Of a stretch of 64,000 nt of DNA, positions 1 to 8,123 are shown one piece after another (position 1 is the stretch's first letter; every line of letters starts with the position of its first letter). The stretch is from the NCBI GenBank assembly GCA_028819845.1, contig JAPPKS010000023.1, positions 157,673-221,672 on the forward strand. Direction: 5' to 3'. The position numbers and the translations under genes were made by a program. This DNA comes from Candidatus Poribacteria bacterium. Lineage in GTDB: Bacteria; Poribacteria; WGA-4E; PCPOR2b. The notes beneath the pieces are model-generated. The model saw only the letters and a program-made list of their open reading frames with translations, was not told the DNA's origin and did not search any database.

Positions 1-57
1 CGAGCATTCAAAGCCGGTGTGCGAGACAGTTTGGAATACATACGGGGAGAATCATAG

Positions 58-390
58 TTGAAGAATGAACCTAAAAAAGCCATACTGGATGACTTCTTTT
101 CCAAGAATGATGATGTACGCGCCGGGCAGATGTTCGGCTATCCGGCATATTACGTAGGACGTTCGATGTTCGCGTGCCTCTACGAAGGGAAGATTGGTTT
201 AAAACTGCCAGAAGCGATGGCGAATGAAGCGAGGGAGAAGAACGAAATCACCTATTTTCAGCCTTATGGAAAACCCAAAATGCGGGAATGGGTCCAATTC
301 GATTTCGACTCGGAAGGCGACCTAGACCGGCAAAAAAACCTCCTGGATGCCGCGATAGCGTATGCGCAAACGAGAAGCAGCAAAAAATGA
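58..390 (+). CDS. TfoX N-terminal-domain-like small protein
   Basis: A 110-residue protein that reads like the TfoX/Sxy N-terminal fold, a small alpha/beta domain found in competence regulators and in many stand-alone proteins of unknown role. The FGYPAYYVGRSMFAC segment followed by GKIGLKLPE is the part I recognise, and WVQFDF fits the last strand. The C-terminal helical domain of full TfoX is absent, so a competence role should not be assumed. The start is TTG at 58, chosen because GGGGAGA lies about 8 bases upstream and the next in-frame ATG falls inside the conserved core. The gene stands alone and is convergent with the lipoprotein gene downstream. Confidence 0.55.
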   Translation: MKNEPKKAILDDFFSKNDDVRAGQMFGYPAYYVGRSMFACLYEGKIGLKLPEAMANEAREKNEITYFQPYGKPKMREWVQFDFDSEGDLDRQKNLLDAAIAYAQTRSSKK

Positions 391-468
391 AGGGCTGTTT
401 GCAGGGAGATTTCGGTAGAAAGTCATTCCTGCGATTGAGATTGCAACACTAAACCGCTAAAAATGAAA

Positions 469-500
469 AAAGGGTCTGCCCAATGAATGGCAGACCCTTT
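469..500 (-). terminator. Intrinsic terminator between convergent genes
   Basis: AAAGGGTCTGCC (469-480) and GGCAGACCCTTT (489-500) form a perfect 12-bp stem with an 8-base loop. Read on the minus strand the stem is followed by a run of T, fitting the gene at 530-1102. On the plus strand the T tract is short, so it may work in both directions but best on the minus strand. Confidence 0.8.
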
Positions 501-529
501 CCTTACTGACGAAATGCGAATCAATAGAC

Positions 530-1102
530 TCAAGGGAGTTGCGTGAAGACACTGTCTTTACCCGGTACAGCTTCATCATTTACCTTGCTGTGGCACGCGT
601 GGCAGCCTTCGCCTCTATTTCCATCTATGTCGCCAGCGACGCCGATGAACACGTCATCCGCTGAATCGCGCTGATACTGGATGTATCTCCAGTTATTGTG
701 GTCGGCATACATCGCATCGTCCACTTTCCACATAACCGCGACACGCCAGAGGTAGCTGTTGGCGTCATCCATAATATCCTTGACAATTGTGGTTCCGCTA
801 TGAAAGGTCTGCTCGCTCGCATTTTCAAGGGTTTCCACGCCTGTCGAGTTGATATAGACGGTTCTCGTTCCCGCCCCGTGTGCGCTGCCGCTGTTCTGCG
901 GCGCTTCAAATTCCGCGGGCGGCGCGCCGAGATCAACGCTCCTCCAAGACTCGTACCCCGCTATATCTGACGGGAGGCCTGCTGCCAGCATCTGTTCGGC
1001 CTCATCGTCCATTTCGGGCTCATCGTCTTCTGAATCGCCGCACGCAACGAATACAACACATCCAATCAAAATCGCAATCAGTACACTTTGTCGATTTAAC
1101 AT
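530..1102 (-). CDS. Cytochrome P460-like lipoprotein with one CxxCH site
   Basis: A 190-residue secreted protein. It opens with a lipoprotein signal (hydrophobic stretch ending FVAC, lipobox Cys about residue 21), followed by an acidic linker (EDDEPEMDDEAEQ). The C-terminal part carries one covalent-haem motif (GEGCHACHSK near residue 165), where cytochrome P460-type domains have theirs, and the segments before it (WRVAVMWK, YIQYQRDS) fit that fold. Known P460 proteins bind haem and some oxidise hydroxylamine; the substrate here cannot be told. The likely site is the periplasmic face of a membrane. It is monocistronic, with a strong terminator just downstream. Assignment to P460 rather than another c-type fold is by motif position only. 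Confidence 0.6.
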   Translation of the reverse strand: MLNRQSVLIAILIGCVVFVACGDSEDDEPEMDDEAEQMLAAGLPSDIAGYESWRSVDLGAPPAEFEAPQNSGSAHGAGTRTVYINSTGVETLENASEQTFHSGTTIVKDIMDDANSYLWRVAVMWKVDDAMYADHNNWRYIQYQRDSADDVFIGVAGDIDGNRGEGCHACHSKVNDEAVPGKDSVFTQLP

Positions 1103-1515
1103 CGCGAATCCTCCTTCCTGTTTATTTTGATAAAGACCTCACTGTTGTCAGTCTGCGCAAATAGGTTGAACTTATCCACTATATCAGTTGTCAACCATCG
1201 TAGATTCTGTAGCGCAGCCCCAAGCCATTTTGAATTTAGATTCACAATCAGTCGATTGGGGCTTGGCTATTTCTTGACAAACGGCGCATAGTATACACTA
1301 TGAGTTTACTGAAATCAACCGAAAATCCATTCACTATTTTCAGTGGTTTTCCCAACCAAGTTTCCCGGAGGATCCCCATGTGCCTGCACACCAGTTCCAC
1401 AATCCCGAAGTTCCCGCATCGCCGCCGATACGCTTGACGAAGTCCCCAATGTTAGACTAAAATTGTCCGCGGCGCAGACTGGAAGCAGACTTGAATTTTG
1501 ACCAAGGCGTGTAAA

Positions 1516-1955
1516 TTGTCTGAATCAGGATACTCAGGATTAAAGGATTTTCAGGATAACAAATGGTGGCGGATAAAATCATTTCTTCAATTCCGCTAAT
1601 CCCGGCAATAATGAATCGAAAAAAATGGGAGGCGATTCCGTGACTAGGGCGTGTTGACATTTGGCATCCCGTAGGTTGAATTGAACGGTTAAACGGCAGT
1701 CCCTATCAAGTACAAAGGAATCTTTTGTAACACAATCTGTTAGATTGTGATCCGAGCCCGCAAACTAACAGTTTGCGCTACTTATATCAGATTATCCAAT
1801 GGTGACAACGTTTGCCGAATCAGTAGCCTCAAAATGTCAACAGATCCTAATCTGAACATGCTCGCTCAAGATAACAGAGTCGTCTGGGCATTGAACCGAA
1901 ACACATAGAATCAATCCTGTAAATCCTTTAATCCAGTAAATCCTGATTCAGACAA
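1516..1955. repeat. Inverted-end repeat, long form of the TTGTCTGAATCAGGAT family
   Basis: The left end TTGTCTGAATCAGGAT (1516-1531) is matched by its exact reverse complement at 1940-1955. The same ends bound the 108-bp element at 3499. A stretch inside (about 1900-1920, ACATAGAATCAATCCTGT) is the reverse complement of the interior of the 108-bp copy, so the two copies are related. No transposase is present. Confidence 0.6.
1731..1777. repeat. Pair of adjacent short palindromes with complementary loops
   Basis: CACAATCTGTTAGATTGTG (1731-1749) and CGCAAACTAACAGTTTGCG (1759-1777) are each a perfect 8-bp stem with a 3-base loop. The central seven bases of the first (CTGTTAG) are the reverse complement of those of the second (CTAACAG). 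Confidence 0.65.
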
Positions 1956-1960
1956 TTTTT

Positions 1961-1980
1961 GTAGGTTGGGTTAAGCGGTA
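1961..1980. repeat. Solo end of the GTAGGTTGGG repeat family
   Basis: GTAGGTTGGGTTAAGCGGTA begins six bases after the end of the inverted-end repeat at 1955. The same arrangement is seen at 3606/3619. No matching second end was found. Confidence 0.5.
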
Positions 1981-2177
1981 TTGACGTATAAATGCAGGTA
2001 ATTCGATTGCCTATCGAAATTTGATGGAATTACAAATTATGATTGATATAGCGTAACACAACGCTTATTGCTAATTGCGAATTGGTTATTCGGCTGCAGG
2101 CAGTTGGAGGATTCGAATTATCTAGTATTGAATATACCAACATCAGGTATTTGCCCTCTCGGTCATCATATGATGAA

Positions 2178-2786
2178 CTATTTGGCAACAATGCGTGCGT
2201 ATGACGTCAGAGGATTCTCAGAGATTCCCATCTTTGACAAAACCGCATGCATTTTCAACTCCCATGAACGAATTCCATCGGTCTCAACATCGTTCACGAA
2301 AACGGCTTGGGAGAGTGGAAGCGGCTCTGCATCAAAAACTGCCAAAACCTCCTCGCCATTCGAAATTTTGACGTGTCGCCGGTATGAATAGGTTTCTACG
2401 TAATAATCAGCTTGAACGCCTCCTTCGCTTTCAATGTATTTTTTTGTAACTCTGGCAGATCCCTTTTGGGCAGCCGCTTTTTCCTCCATTTCGTACGGCT
2501 CCGCTCTTAATTTCTTTCCGGCTTGCTCTTCGCCGAGGGACGCCTCTTTCGTCACTTCAGTCGGTGTAGGACGATAAAACCGCACCACTTTTACGCCGGC
2601 GGTAATTATGGCGTTTTCTACTTCATTTGCAAATGTGACTTCGCGTATCTGATCGTTAGCAGGCACAACCGTGAATGTCGGATCGTCTGGCACGTCGCGG
2701 GAGACAACGACATTATATTTCGTAATACCGCACCCCCAGACACACATTACAGCAAACAAAACAATCAATCGCAAGACTAATCGCAT
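2178..2786 (-). CDS. Lipoprotein, paralogue of the one at 46663-47217
   Basis: A 202-residue protein with a lipoprotein signal ending VWGC (Cys about residue 19), so probably membrane-anchored outside the cytoplasm. After the Cys it shares with the 46.7-kb protein the pattern F-x-V-V/I-P-A-N, then F-A-N-E-V/I-E-N-A-I-I-x-A-G-V-K-V-V, and a similar middle and end (xxDYYVETY / ADYIVQTF; LSKMGI / LDKMGI). I do not recognise the family; the first half resembles periplasmic proteins that combine a conserved N-terminal strand-helix unit with a variable tail. A charged low-complexity segment (about residues 85-110) differs between the paralogues. It is monocistronic, with long non-coding DNA on both sides. 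Confidence 0.65.
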   Translation of the reverse strand: MRLVLRLIVLFAVMCVWGCGITKYNVVVSRDVPDDPTFTVVPANDQIREVTFANEVENAIITAGVKVVRFYRPTPTEVTKEASLGEEQAGKKLRAEPYEMEEKAAAQKGSARVTKKYIESEGGVQADYYVETYSYRRHVKISNGEEVLAVFDAEPLPLSQAVFVNDVETDGIRSWELKMHAVLSKMGISENPLTSYARIVAK

Positions 2787-3498
2787 TTTACAAGGCTCCC
2801 CAATTCAAGGTACAATTAAAAGCATGACCGATGACAACATACACGCTATCGCTACCGTGCTGACGATTAACTCATTAGCGTGCCCGTACTAAGCGACCCG
2901 TGGTACCTAGCTGACCATGTTTTTTTTCGCTTTATCGGGATTTTCCGCCTCTTTTGTCGAAACGTCATTTCTTTTGCGAGGGTTGCGATTAACACCTGAA
3001 ACAGTGTGATGCGGGAAATTGCTGGGTAGGCGATTTCCCTACAGCCTCGCTGGCACGGGAAGTATAACACACTCATGAAAGCGGATCAACGATGAAATGG
3101 CAAAGAAGCACAGGAACATATAAGCGGAAAACGTTGGGTTACGCTCCATCTGTCGAATCCCGAACGCGGTTAACCTCACGAACGCTTCGTTATTATCAAT
3201 ACCATTCGTGCAATCCGATCAACCCAATCTACAAAATCTTTGCAAGAATTCACCCCTGCAAATGCTCTCAACCAAATGTTCGATTCCGCACCAGATTCAA
3301 GGCGATTATTTGCTGACCGTCCTAAGGGAAAATTCACTCGGCATTTCGGCGAAAATGCTCCTTGAAATATGTTAATATACTATTCACACATGTCTAGGCG
3401 AAACGATTTAGTCGCAGACGCTTTCAGGTGAACACTGTCCTAGCCAAAATTTAATGCTAGTGAAATGCTTTGGTAATTTTTGGAGGTGGCGGTGTAAA

Positions 3499-3606
3499 TT
3501 GTCTGAATCAGGATACTCAGGATTTTAGAATTTACGGGATTGATTCTATGCGTTTCCGTTTATTATCCTGAAAATCCTTCTATCCTGAGTATCCTGATTC
3601 AGACAA
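3499..3606. repeat. 108-bp element with perfect 25-bp terminal inverted repeats
   Basis: The first 25 bases (3499-3523, starting TTGTCTGAATCAGGATAC) are the exact reverse complement of the last 25 (3582-3606, ending GTATCCTGATTCAGACAA). The interior is short and non-coding. This is MITE-like in architecture; whether it moves cannot be told from one genome segment. Confidence 0.75.
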
Positions 3607-3618
3607 TATTCTGTTTTT

Positions 3619-3999
3619 GTAGGTTTGGTAGAGCAGATATGGTGATACATGCGTAGTAATTTTTGAATAATACATACGTTGAGATTGTTTCGTAAATGTA
3701 ACGGTGGAGCGAAACCCAACGTTTTTGAAACGTTCCGAGAGATGTCCAGCGGACGTAATCCTCAGAACGATTAGAACAGGAAAAAACCATGAGGGAATTA
3801 AGAATTCGCAGCGGTGTGATGAATTCGGGATTTATAAGGGTTGACGGAGGTTTTTTTATACTGAAGACTATCGCCTTCGCTATTGCTCAGTTGCTCGTTG
3901 GGTTTCGCGCTGCGTGTATCGACAGCAGCTCCATTAGAAATTCGGAACGGTTAATTGCTACCTGAACCGTTTCGGAATCATCCGCTCTGCCCAACCTAC
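3619..3999. mobile_element. MITE-like 381-bp foldback element, copy 1
   Basis: It begins GTAGGTTTGGTAGAGCAGAT and ends ATCCGCTCTGCCCAACCTAC, an imperfect terminal inverted repeat of about 20 bp. A second inverted pair lies inside (GAGCGAAACCCAACG against CGTTGGGTTTCGCGCT). Copy 2 at 6351-6731 has exactly the same length and clear similarity throughout, with one long identical block containing TTTCGTAAATGTAACGG. No open frame or transposase lies inside, so it would be non-autonomous. It sits 12 bases after the 108-bp element. Confidence 0.75.
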
Positions 4000-4094
4000 G
4001 GAAACTTAGTCGTTGTTCTAGATTAATTTTCGTTGTTTTTCGATTGGCGATATTTTATAATACAATGTGAAATTATGTCATTAAGGAGAACATC

Positions 4095-4772
4095 GTGTCA
4101 CTTGGGGATTTGAAACCTTTACAAGTTGAAACAGGTATTATTTTTGGTCAGGAGTGTTATCTAGACCCATCGCGGGCACGAGAATTCCACACCAAAGTCA
4201 ATGAAATTTTCCCCAATTTTTTGACTCGTTACAACTATCAACAACTTCCTGACCGCTTCACATTGGAAAATGCCAACGGTGCAAGACGGTGTGTCGTCCA
4301 ACTTAACCGCTTCAATTATTCTGTGCATGTACCAATTGAACCATCTGATTTTCTACAGCAGGTGGAAGAGATTTTTGATTGCTTTAAAAATCTGTTTGCT
4401 CTTGACGATGTTAGACGAATTGGAAAGATATACGATTTTCAGTCTCCTGCAAGTTTAACGAAGGATTCGCTTGCAGATATTTTAAAAATTCAGGAATCTT
4501 TGCAAGTTAATCACATGGAACTCTTATTTCGAGATGATGGGAAAAATATCAATATTCACTTTCAGTCAGTGGACAAAGGGCAAATCGAATTTGCAGGGAG
4601 AAGAATTACATTGGAGCCGGGCGTTATAATTCGATGTGACATCAATAACATTGATATGAATTCGCGATTGAACTTTCCTGATACTCTAAAAGAGGTTTTC
4701 GGGTATACTGATCGTTATGTACAGGAAGACCTTTTAGCATTCCTCGACGAATATTTTGGAGGAAAACCATGA
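4095..4772 (+). CDS. Unknown protein, possibly TIGR04255-like
   Basis: A 225-residue cytoplasmic protein with no signal or membrane segment. Overall length, the alternating beta-rich pattern and the segment RRIGKIYDF recall TIGR04255-type proteins, a sporadically distributed family of unknown function, but the match is weak. Start ATG... is replaced here by GTG at 4095 (ORF begins GTG TCA CTT), with AAGGAG about 8 bases upstream (TTAAGGAGAACATC), a good ribosome site. Its stop overlaps the next start (ATGA, 4769-4772), so the two are translationally coupled. The gene pair and the HEPN-like gene downstream are enclosed by two foldback repeats. Confidence 0.6.
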   Translation: MSLGDLKPLQVETGIIFGQECYLDPSRAREFHTKVNEIFPNFLTRYNYQQLPDRFTLENANGARRCVVQLNRFNYSVHVPIEPSDFLQQVEEIFDCFKNLFALDDVRRIGKIYDFQSPASLTKDSLADILKIQESLQVNHMELLFRDDGKNINIHFQSVDKGQIEFAGRRITLEPGVIIRCDINNIDMNSRLNFPDTLKEVFGYTDRYVQEDLLAFLDEYFGGKP

Positions 4773-5593
4773 ATGAATTTGCCGAGTTATTCAACAAGTC
4801 CGAATGGCAACTGGATATAGCTCATACCTATTGGACGGACGAGGAGAAATTTGCGTATTTAGAAAAAGACTTGCCTTCGCAGTCAGCTACATCGAGTTCC
4901 TCTTCACTTTTTGAGGTCATTTTGTTAAGCCGATTGTCTGAATCAAATCGTCCTGCTGAACAAATTGAACCGCCGTATTTAAGTCGACATTCCGTAACGG
5001 AAAGAATGTTACCTGGAGTTAGTTGGACCAGTCACTTTTTACCAAGTAAACCTCTAGAATTTCGCCAGGCTCCTGAAACTCGCTGGGTGCAAAATCTTAG
5101 AAATCCCGCTTATCACCTTCGCCAGCCAATTCCAATCCTAATTGAAAGAGTCGATGGCGACGTGACCGCCATTTACGACGATGTCGATTTACATGCTGCA
5201 GGCGACAGTGTAAGCGCCGCAATTTCGAAATTGTGTACAAAAATAGTTGCCCACTATGAAGAATTGAAGAAACGTAAAGCAAAAACTACTGAGAAAAAGT
5301 TCCTTGCCCGAATTATCGAAGAAGTTGAACCCCCAGCTTGGCAGGAACTTAAACAACTGTATAGAGAAAAATTGGAAGAATTCCCTTATGTGCAAGAAGG
5401 TTATATTGACATTTCTGCACCGGAATACGCCGACGTGATTCTAATACTTTCAGACTATTCAGTAGATCGAATTGAACGGCTAGCTGAAATTGATTTGGAG
5501 ATAAATCTGAAATTCCGTCCCCTCCACTTTTTTGTCGAATATGAGTTATCAGAAGATCATCCGGTGGTGGGAGAATTTGAACGGTTTTATTAA
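4769..5593 (+). CDS. Unknown cytoplasmic protein coupled to the gene before it
   Basis: A 274-residue soluble protein I do not recognise. A Ser-rich patch lies near residue 40 (SQSATSSSSSLF), a Lys-rich helix near 165-180 (ELKKRKAKTTEKKF), and the C-terminal third is acidic and strand-rich. The 4-base overlap with the upstream stop and GGAGG (at about 4758-4762) argue for an operon in which the two proteins are made in fixed ratio. The pairing of two conserved-looking but unassigned soluble proteins with a HEPN-like protein is typical of toxin-antitoxin or defence cassettes, but nothing in this protein itself shows a catalytic motif. Confidence 0.6.
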   Translation: MNEFAELFNKSEWQLDIAHTYWTDEEKFAYLEKDLPSQSATSSSSSLFEVILLSRLSESNRPAEQIEPPYLSRHSVTERMLPGVSWTSHFLPSKPLEFRQAPETRWVQNLRNPAYHLRQPIPILIERVDGDVTAIYDDVDLHAAGDSVSAAISKLCTKIVAHYEELKKRKAKTTEKKFLARIIEEVEPPAWQELKQLYREKLEEFPYVQEGYIDISAPEYADVILILSDYSVDRIERLAEIDLEINLKFRPLHFFVEYELSEDHPVVGEFERFY

Positions 5594-5595
5594 AC

Positions 5596-5674
5596 TTGTC
5601 CCCGGCTCGTTCCTGACTAACCTGCATCCCTAGATCCCTAGTAGACCTCCCGTGAAGGGGACTGAGAACGGGGA
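5596..5674. repeat. REP-like inverted repeat
   Basis: CTTGTCCCCG near 5596 pairs with CGGGGACG near 5664-5671, and GGGGACTGAGAACGGGGAC lies beside it. This matches the style of REP-type repeats. It separates the coupled pair from the HEPN-like gene, whose ribosome site appears to lie within the right arm. Confidence 0.45.
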
Positions 5675-5682
5675 CGCACAAC

Positions 5683-6069
5683 ATGCCAACAACACAAGCA
5701 CATATCCATAAACAAAGCAGAATACAAATCACCCTCTCTTGCCTTCAGCAATCGCGAAATAGTCCTCAACACGCTGACTGGATTGTGACACTTGCCTTCT
5801 ACAAAGCCTTACATGCTGTTGACTCTTATTTGGCTACATTGGGTATTCACCCTAAAGTTCATACGAATAAATATAAAACTGGTAGGAATCAATTCGTGCA
5901 ACGACATCTTAGCAGTATACACCGAAAGTACTCGACGTTATACGATGCAAGTATAAGGGCACGATATAAGGATTATACATTCCAAAATAATCCTCACGGG
6001 GTCACAACGCTAATTAGTCATTCATTGAGCATTGGAGAGCACATCAAGAAACTACTTCAGTCTCCCTAA
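5683..6069 (+). CDS. HEPN-like small protein (candidate RNase/toxin)
   Basis: A 128-residue all-helical protein. The opening helix (HADWIVTLAFYKALHAVDSYLA) and the RNQFVQRHL segment with an R-x6-H spacing about 30 residues later resemble stand-alone HEPN domains, in which an R-x4-6-H motif cleaves RNA. The following SIRARYKDYTF and closing helix fit the same bundle. Many HEPN proteins act as toxins, or as effectors with a nucleotidyltransferase antitoxin; no such antitoxin is next to it. The start at 5683 has GGGGAC about 8 bases upstream. Assignment rests on pattern similarity only, and the exact catalytic spacing is not certain. Confidence 0.5.
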   Translation: MPTTQAHIHKQSRIQITLSCLQQSRNSPQHADWIVTLAFYKALHAVDSYLATLGIHPKVHTNKYKTGRNQFVQRHLSSIHRKYSTLYDASIRARYKDYTFQNNPHGVTTLISHSLSIGEHIKKLLQSP

Positions 6070-6876
6070 ATCTCCCTAATACTGCACCTCGCCCTCCATC
6101 CTTTGCTCATCATATGTCTGTCGACCTGTCAGCACCGCAGGTGTATGTCAACAAACTGCAAAAAAGAATCTCAGTAGCAGCGCGTTGTCTTGAACGGTTA
6201 TCCGCCCAATTAGGGAGAGAGCAATCAGCGATCGCGATAAAACCCCGCAGACGTTCAGTGAATCCCTACACGATTATCAGTTGCAATTCCAAAATCTGAG
6301 ATATTTCAAGCGTGGGCGAACTGTGAAAGATGCATTACGCACAAGCTTTTGTAGGTTGGGTAGAGCGAATATGGCGAAAAATGTGTAGTATTTCGTACGC
6401 GGTACATACATTGAGATTGTTTCGTAAATGTAACGGTGGAGCGAAACCCAACGTTTTTGAAACGTTTCGATAGCCGAACGGCGGACGCCACCGCCAGAAC
6501 GATTGGAATAATGAAAAACAATGTGAGTGTTTGGAATTCGCAGCGGTGTGATGAATTCGGGATTTATACGGGTTGACGGAAGTTTTTAATACGGAAGACT
6601 ATCGCCTTCGCTATTAGTTCAGTTGATCGTTGTATTTCGCTCTGCGTGTATTGACAGCAGCACCATTAGAAAGTCGGAACGGTTAATTGCTACCGGAACC
6701 GTATCGGAATTATCCACTCTACCCAACCCACGGAAACTGAGAAATTTCGAGCATTGCCGAAGTGTGGAAGATAGATACCGCACTAGGAGTTTTCGGTCAG
6801 TATGGTGCATCCGAACCAGCGCGCTTTTGAGTTTCAAAGTCATCACAGTGTGCTGCTACCTACAAGGAGAACAAAC
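6070..6876. other. Non-coding spacer containing the second foldback element
   Basis: An open frame at 6114-6299 (61 codons) has no ribosome site and no recognisable sequence, and is not called. From 6351 to 6731 lies copy 2 of the 381-bp element; the rest is the leader of the LamG gene. Confidence 0.55.
6351..6731. mobile_element. MITE-like 381-bp foldback element, copy 2
   Basis: Same length and orientation as the copy at 3619-3999. Ends are GTAGGTTGGGTAGAGCG and TCTACCCAACCCAC. Together the two copies form direct repeats around the three-gene cassette at 4095-6069. Confidence 0.75.
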
Positions 6877-7683
6877 ATGAAAACAGTGGTTCTGAAATTG
6901 GTGTTGTCCATTTTATTCGCGGCGCTTTCTTTTGGAATAGCCGCTGCCGCGGTGGACAATGATGTGGTGCTCGCCATGCCATTTGAGGAAGGTGTTGGTG
7001 AGGACACCAAAGACCTCTCCCCCCACGAAAATCACGGCACGTTCAACGGAAAGGTTACTTGGGCGGATGGAAAGTTTGGCAGTGCGCTTCGGTTCGAGCC
7101 GGTTAGCTTTGTTGACGCCGGACAGGATGAGAGTCTGAGTCTATCCGACACAGACTTTACGATTGCCGCTTGGGTAAACATGGAGGAAACTGCCGTCCAA
7201 CAACACGGATTTCTCGGCCAAGATGAAGGGGGCGGATCGAAAAACAAGTGGATTTTTCGATACAACAAAGCCCAAAGCATAAAATTGAATTTTGTGGCGT
7301 ACAACAGCGGACCTGCGCGAGCCGCGCAACTCGATTCGAAGCTGTGGGAACCCAAACCCGCAGCGAATCGGTGGTATCAGGTCGCTGTGGTGCGGGAGGG
7401 CGACGACTATACGTTCTATATTGATGGCAAACCGCATAGCATGGCGTCGGATGACTTGGTGATTCCACCCGTCATTGAAGCGCCGCTAACGGTCGGATGG
7501 GCTGAAGGCCCCATTGCCATGGATGGCATTATCGACGAAGTCCTGATGCTCCGGCGGGCTTTCACTGACCTTGAAATTCAAACTCACTTCAAAGGCGGTT
7601 TGGCGCAAGTTCTCGCCGTTCAATCTCATGGAAAACTCGCCACTACCTGGGCTTCCCTAAAGGGCGCACTCACCCTTCGTTGA
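6877..7683 (+). CDS. Secreted LamG (concanavalin A-like) protein
   Basis: A 268-residue exported protein. A signal peptide (residues 1 to about 25, ending GIAAAA) is followed by one LamG/laminin-G-like jelly roll (about 30-245): VVLAMPFEEGVGE, GKFGSALRFEP, FTIAAWVNM, WYQVAVVREGDDYTFYIDG and GIIDEVLMLRRA are the family's usual strands. Such domains bind glycans or proteins at the cell surface. The tail after the domain (LAVQSHGKLATTW) resembles that of LamG proteins I associate with Poribacteria. The start is ATG 6877, behind AAGGAGA; the open frame extends further upstream but without a ribosome site. It is monocistronic. Confidence 0.85.
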   Translation: MKTVVLKLVLSILFAALSFGIAAAAVDNDVVLAMPFEEGVGEDTKDLSPHENHGTFNGKVTWADGKFGSALRFEPVSFVDAGQDESLSLSDTDFTIAAWVNMEETAVQQHGFLGQDEGGGSKNKWIFRYNKAQSIKLNFVAYNSGPARAAQLDSKLWEPKPAANRWYQVAVVREGDDYTFYIDGKPHSMASDDLVIPPVIEAPLTVGWAEGPIAMDGIIDEVLMLRRAFTDLEIQTHFKGGLAQVLAVQSHGKLATTWASLKGALTLR

Positions 7684-8123
7684 ACCCCCGGTACAGATTT
7701 GGCATGCTGCCTACAAATTTAAAGCGCGGTCTTAACCATGTTATGGCGGACGTTAAAAATTCTCAATAGTTTTTGTAGGTTGGGTAGAGCGGATATGGTG
7801 ATTCATGCGTAGTATTTTGTAAATTGACGCAGCCGAAATTGATAGAAATGCCAACATATAATACCTGTATATATGTTAACATCGAATTATCAAAATTTCA
7901 CAGTAACTCTTTGGTAACACTTTTTAAAATTCGACTAAACCCTTGTCCTATATGGGTTTATAGGAATATTCCTGCAACTCGTTTTTTCAGTTTACTGTGA
8001 AAACTGTGAAATTTTGCCGCCAGGATGCGGCGCACTTCGCAGTAAAATCAAGTCCCCAAAGTTGCCAAAATCTTTGTATGATTCAGGGCGAGAAACATGT
8101 CGGGAATCAATCTGAAGCGATAC
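7684..8123. other. Non-coding spacer with a truncated repeat
   Basis: GTAGGTTGGGTAGAGCGGAT at 7775 and the next 27 bases match the left end of the 381-bp element; the match then stops. The rest is AT-rich with no supported gene. AATTTCACAGT near 7890 and ACTGTGAAATTT near 8000 form a long-range inverted pair. Confidence 0.55.

Larger units (their letters stand above)
1103..2177. other. Non-coding, repeat-rich spacer
   Basis: No convincing gene. Short open frames here lack ribosome sites and recognisable residues. It holds a 440-bp region with inverted ends (1516-1955), twin palindromes (1731-1777) and the start of a GTAGGTTGGG-type repeat at 1961. Confidence 0.6.
2787..4094. other. Non-coding spacer with two mobile-type repeats
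   Basis: No gene is supported between 2787 and about 3490. From 3499 to 3999 it consists of the 108-bp inverted-repeat element and the 381-bp foldback element, then a short AT-rich leader to the gene at 4095. Confidence 0.6.

Noticed and set aside
1457-1660. 67-codon open frame on the minus strand
   Set aside because: It runs through the repeat at 1516, has no ribosome site and shows no recognisable pattern.
3499-3999. CRISPR array
   Set aside because: Repeats here are inverted ends of two different elements, not regularly spaced direct repeats with unique spacers; no cas gene was seen.
6114-6299. 61-codon open frame between the HEPN-like gene and the repeat
   Set aside because: No ribosome site and no recognisable sequence. 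Kept as non-coding.
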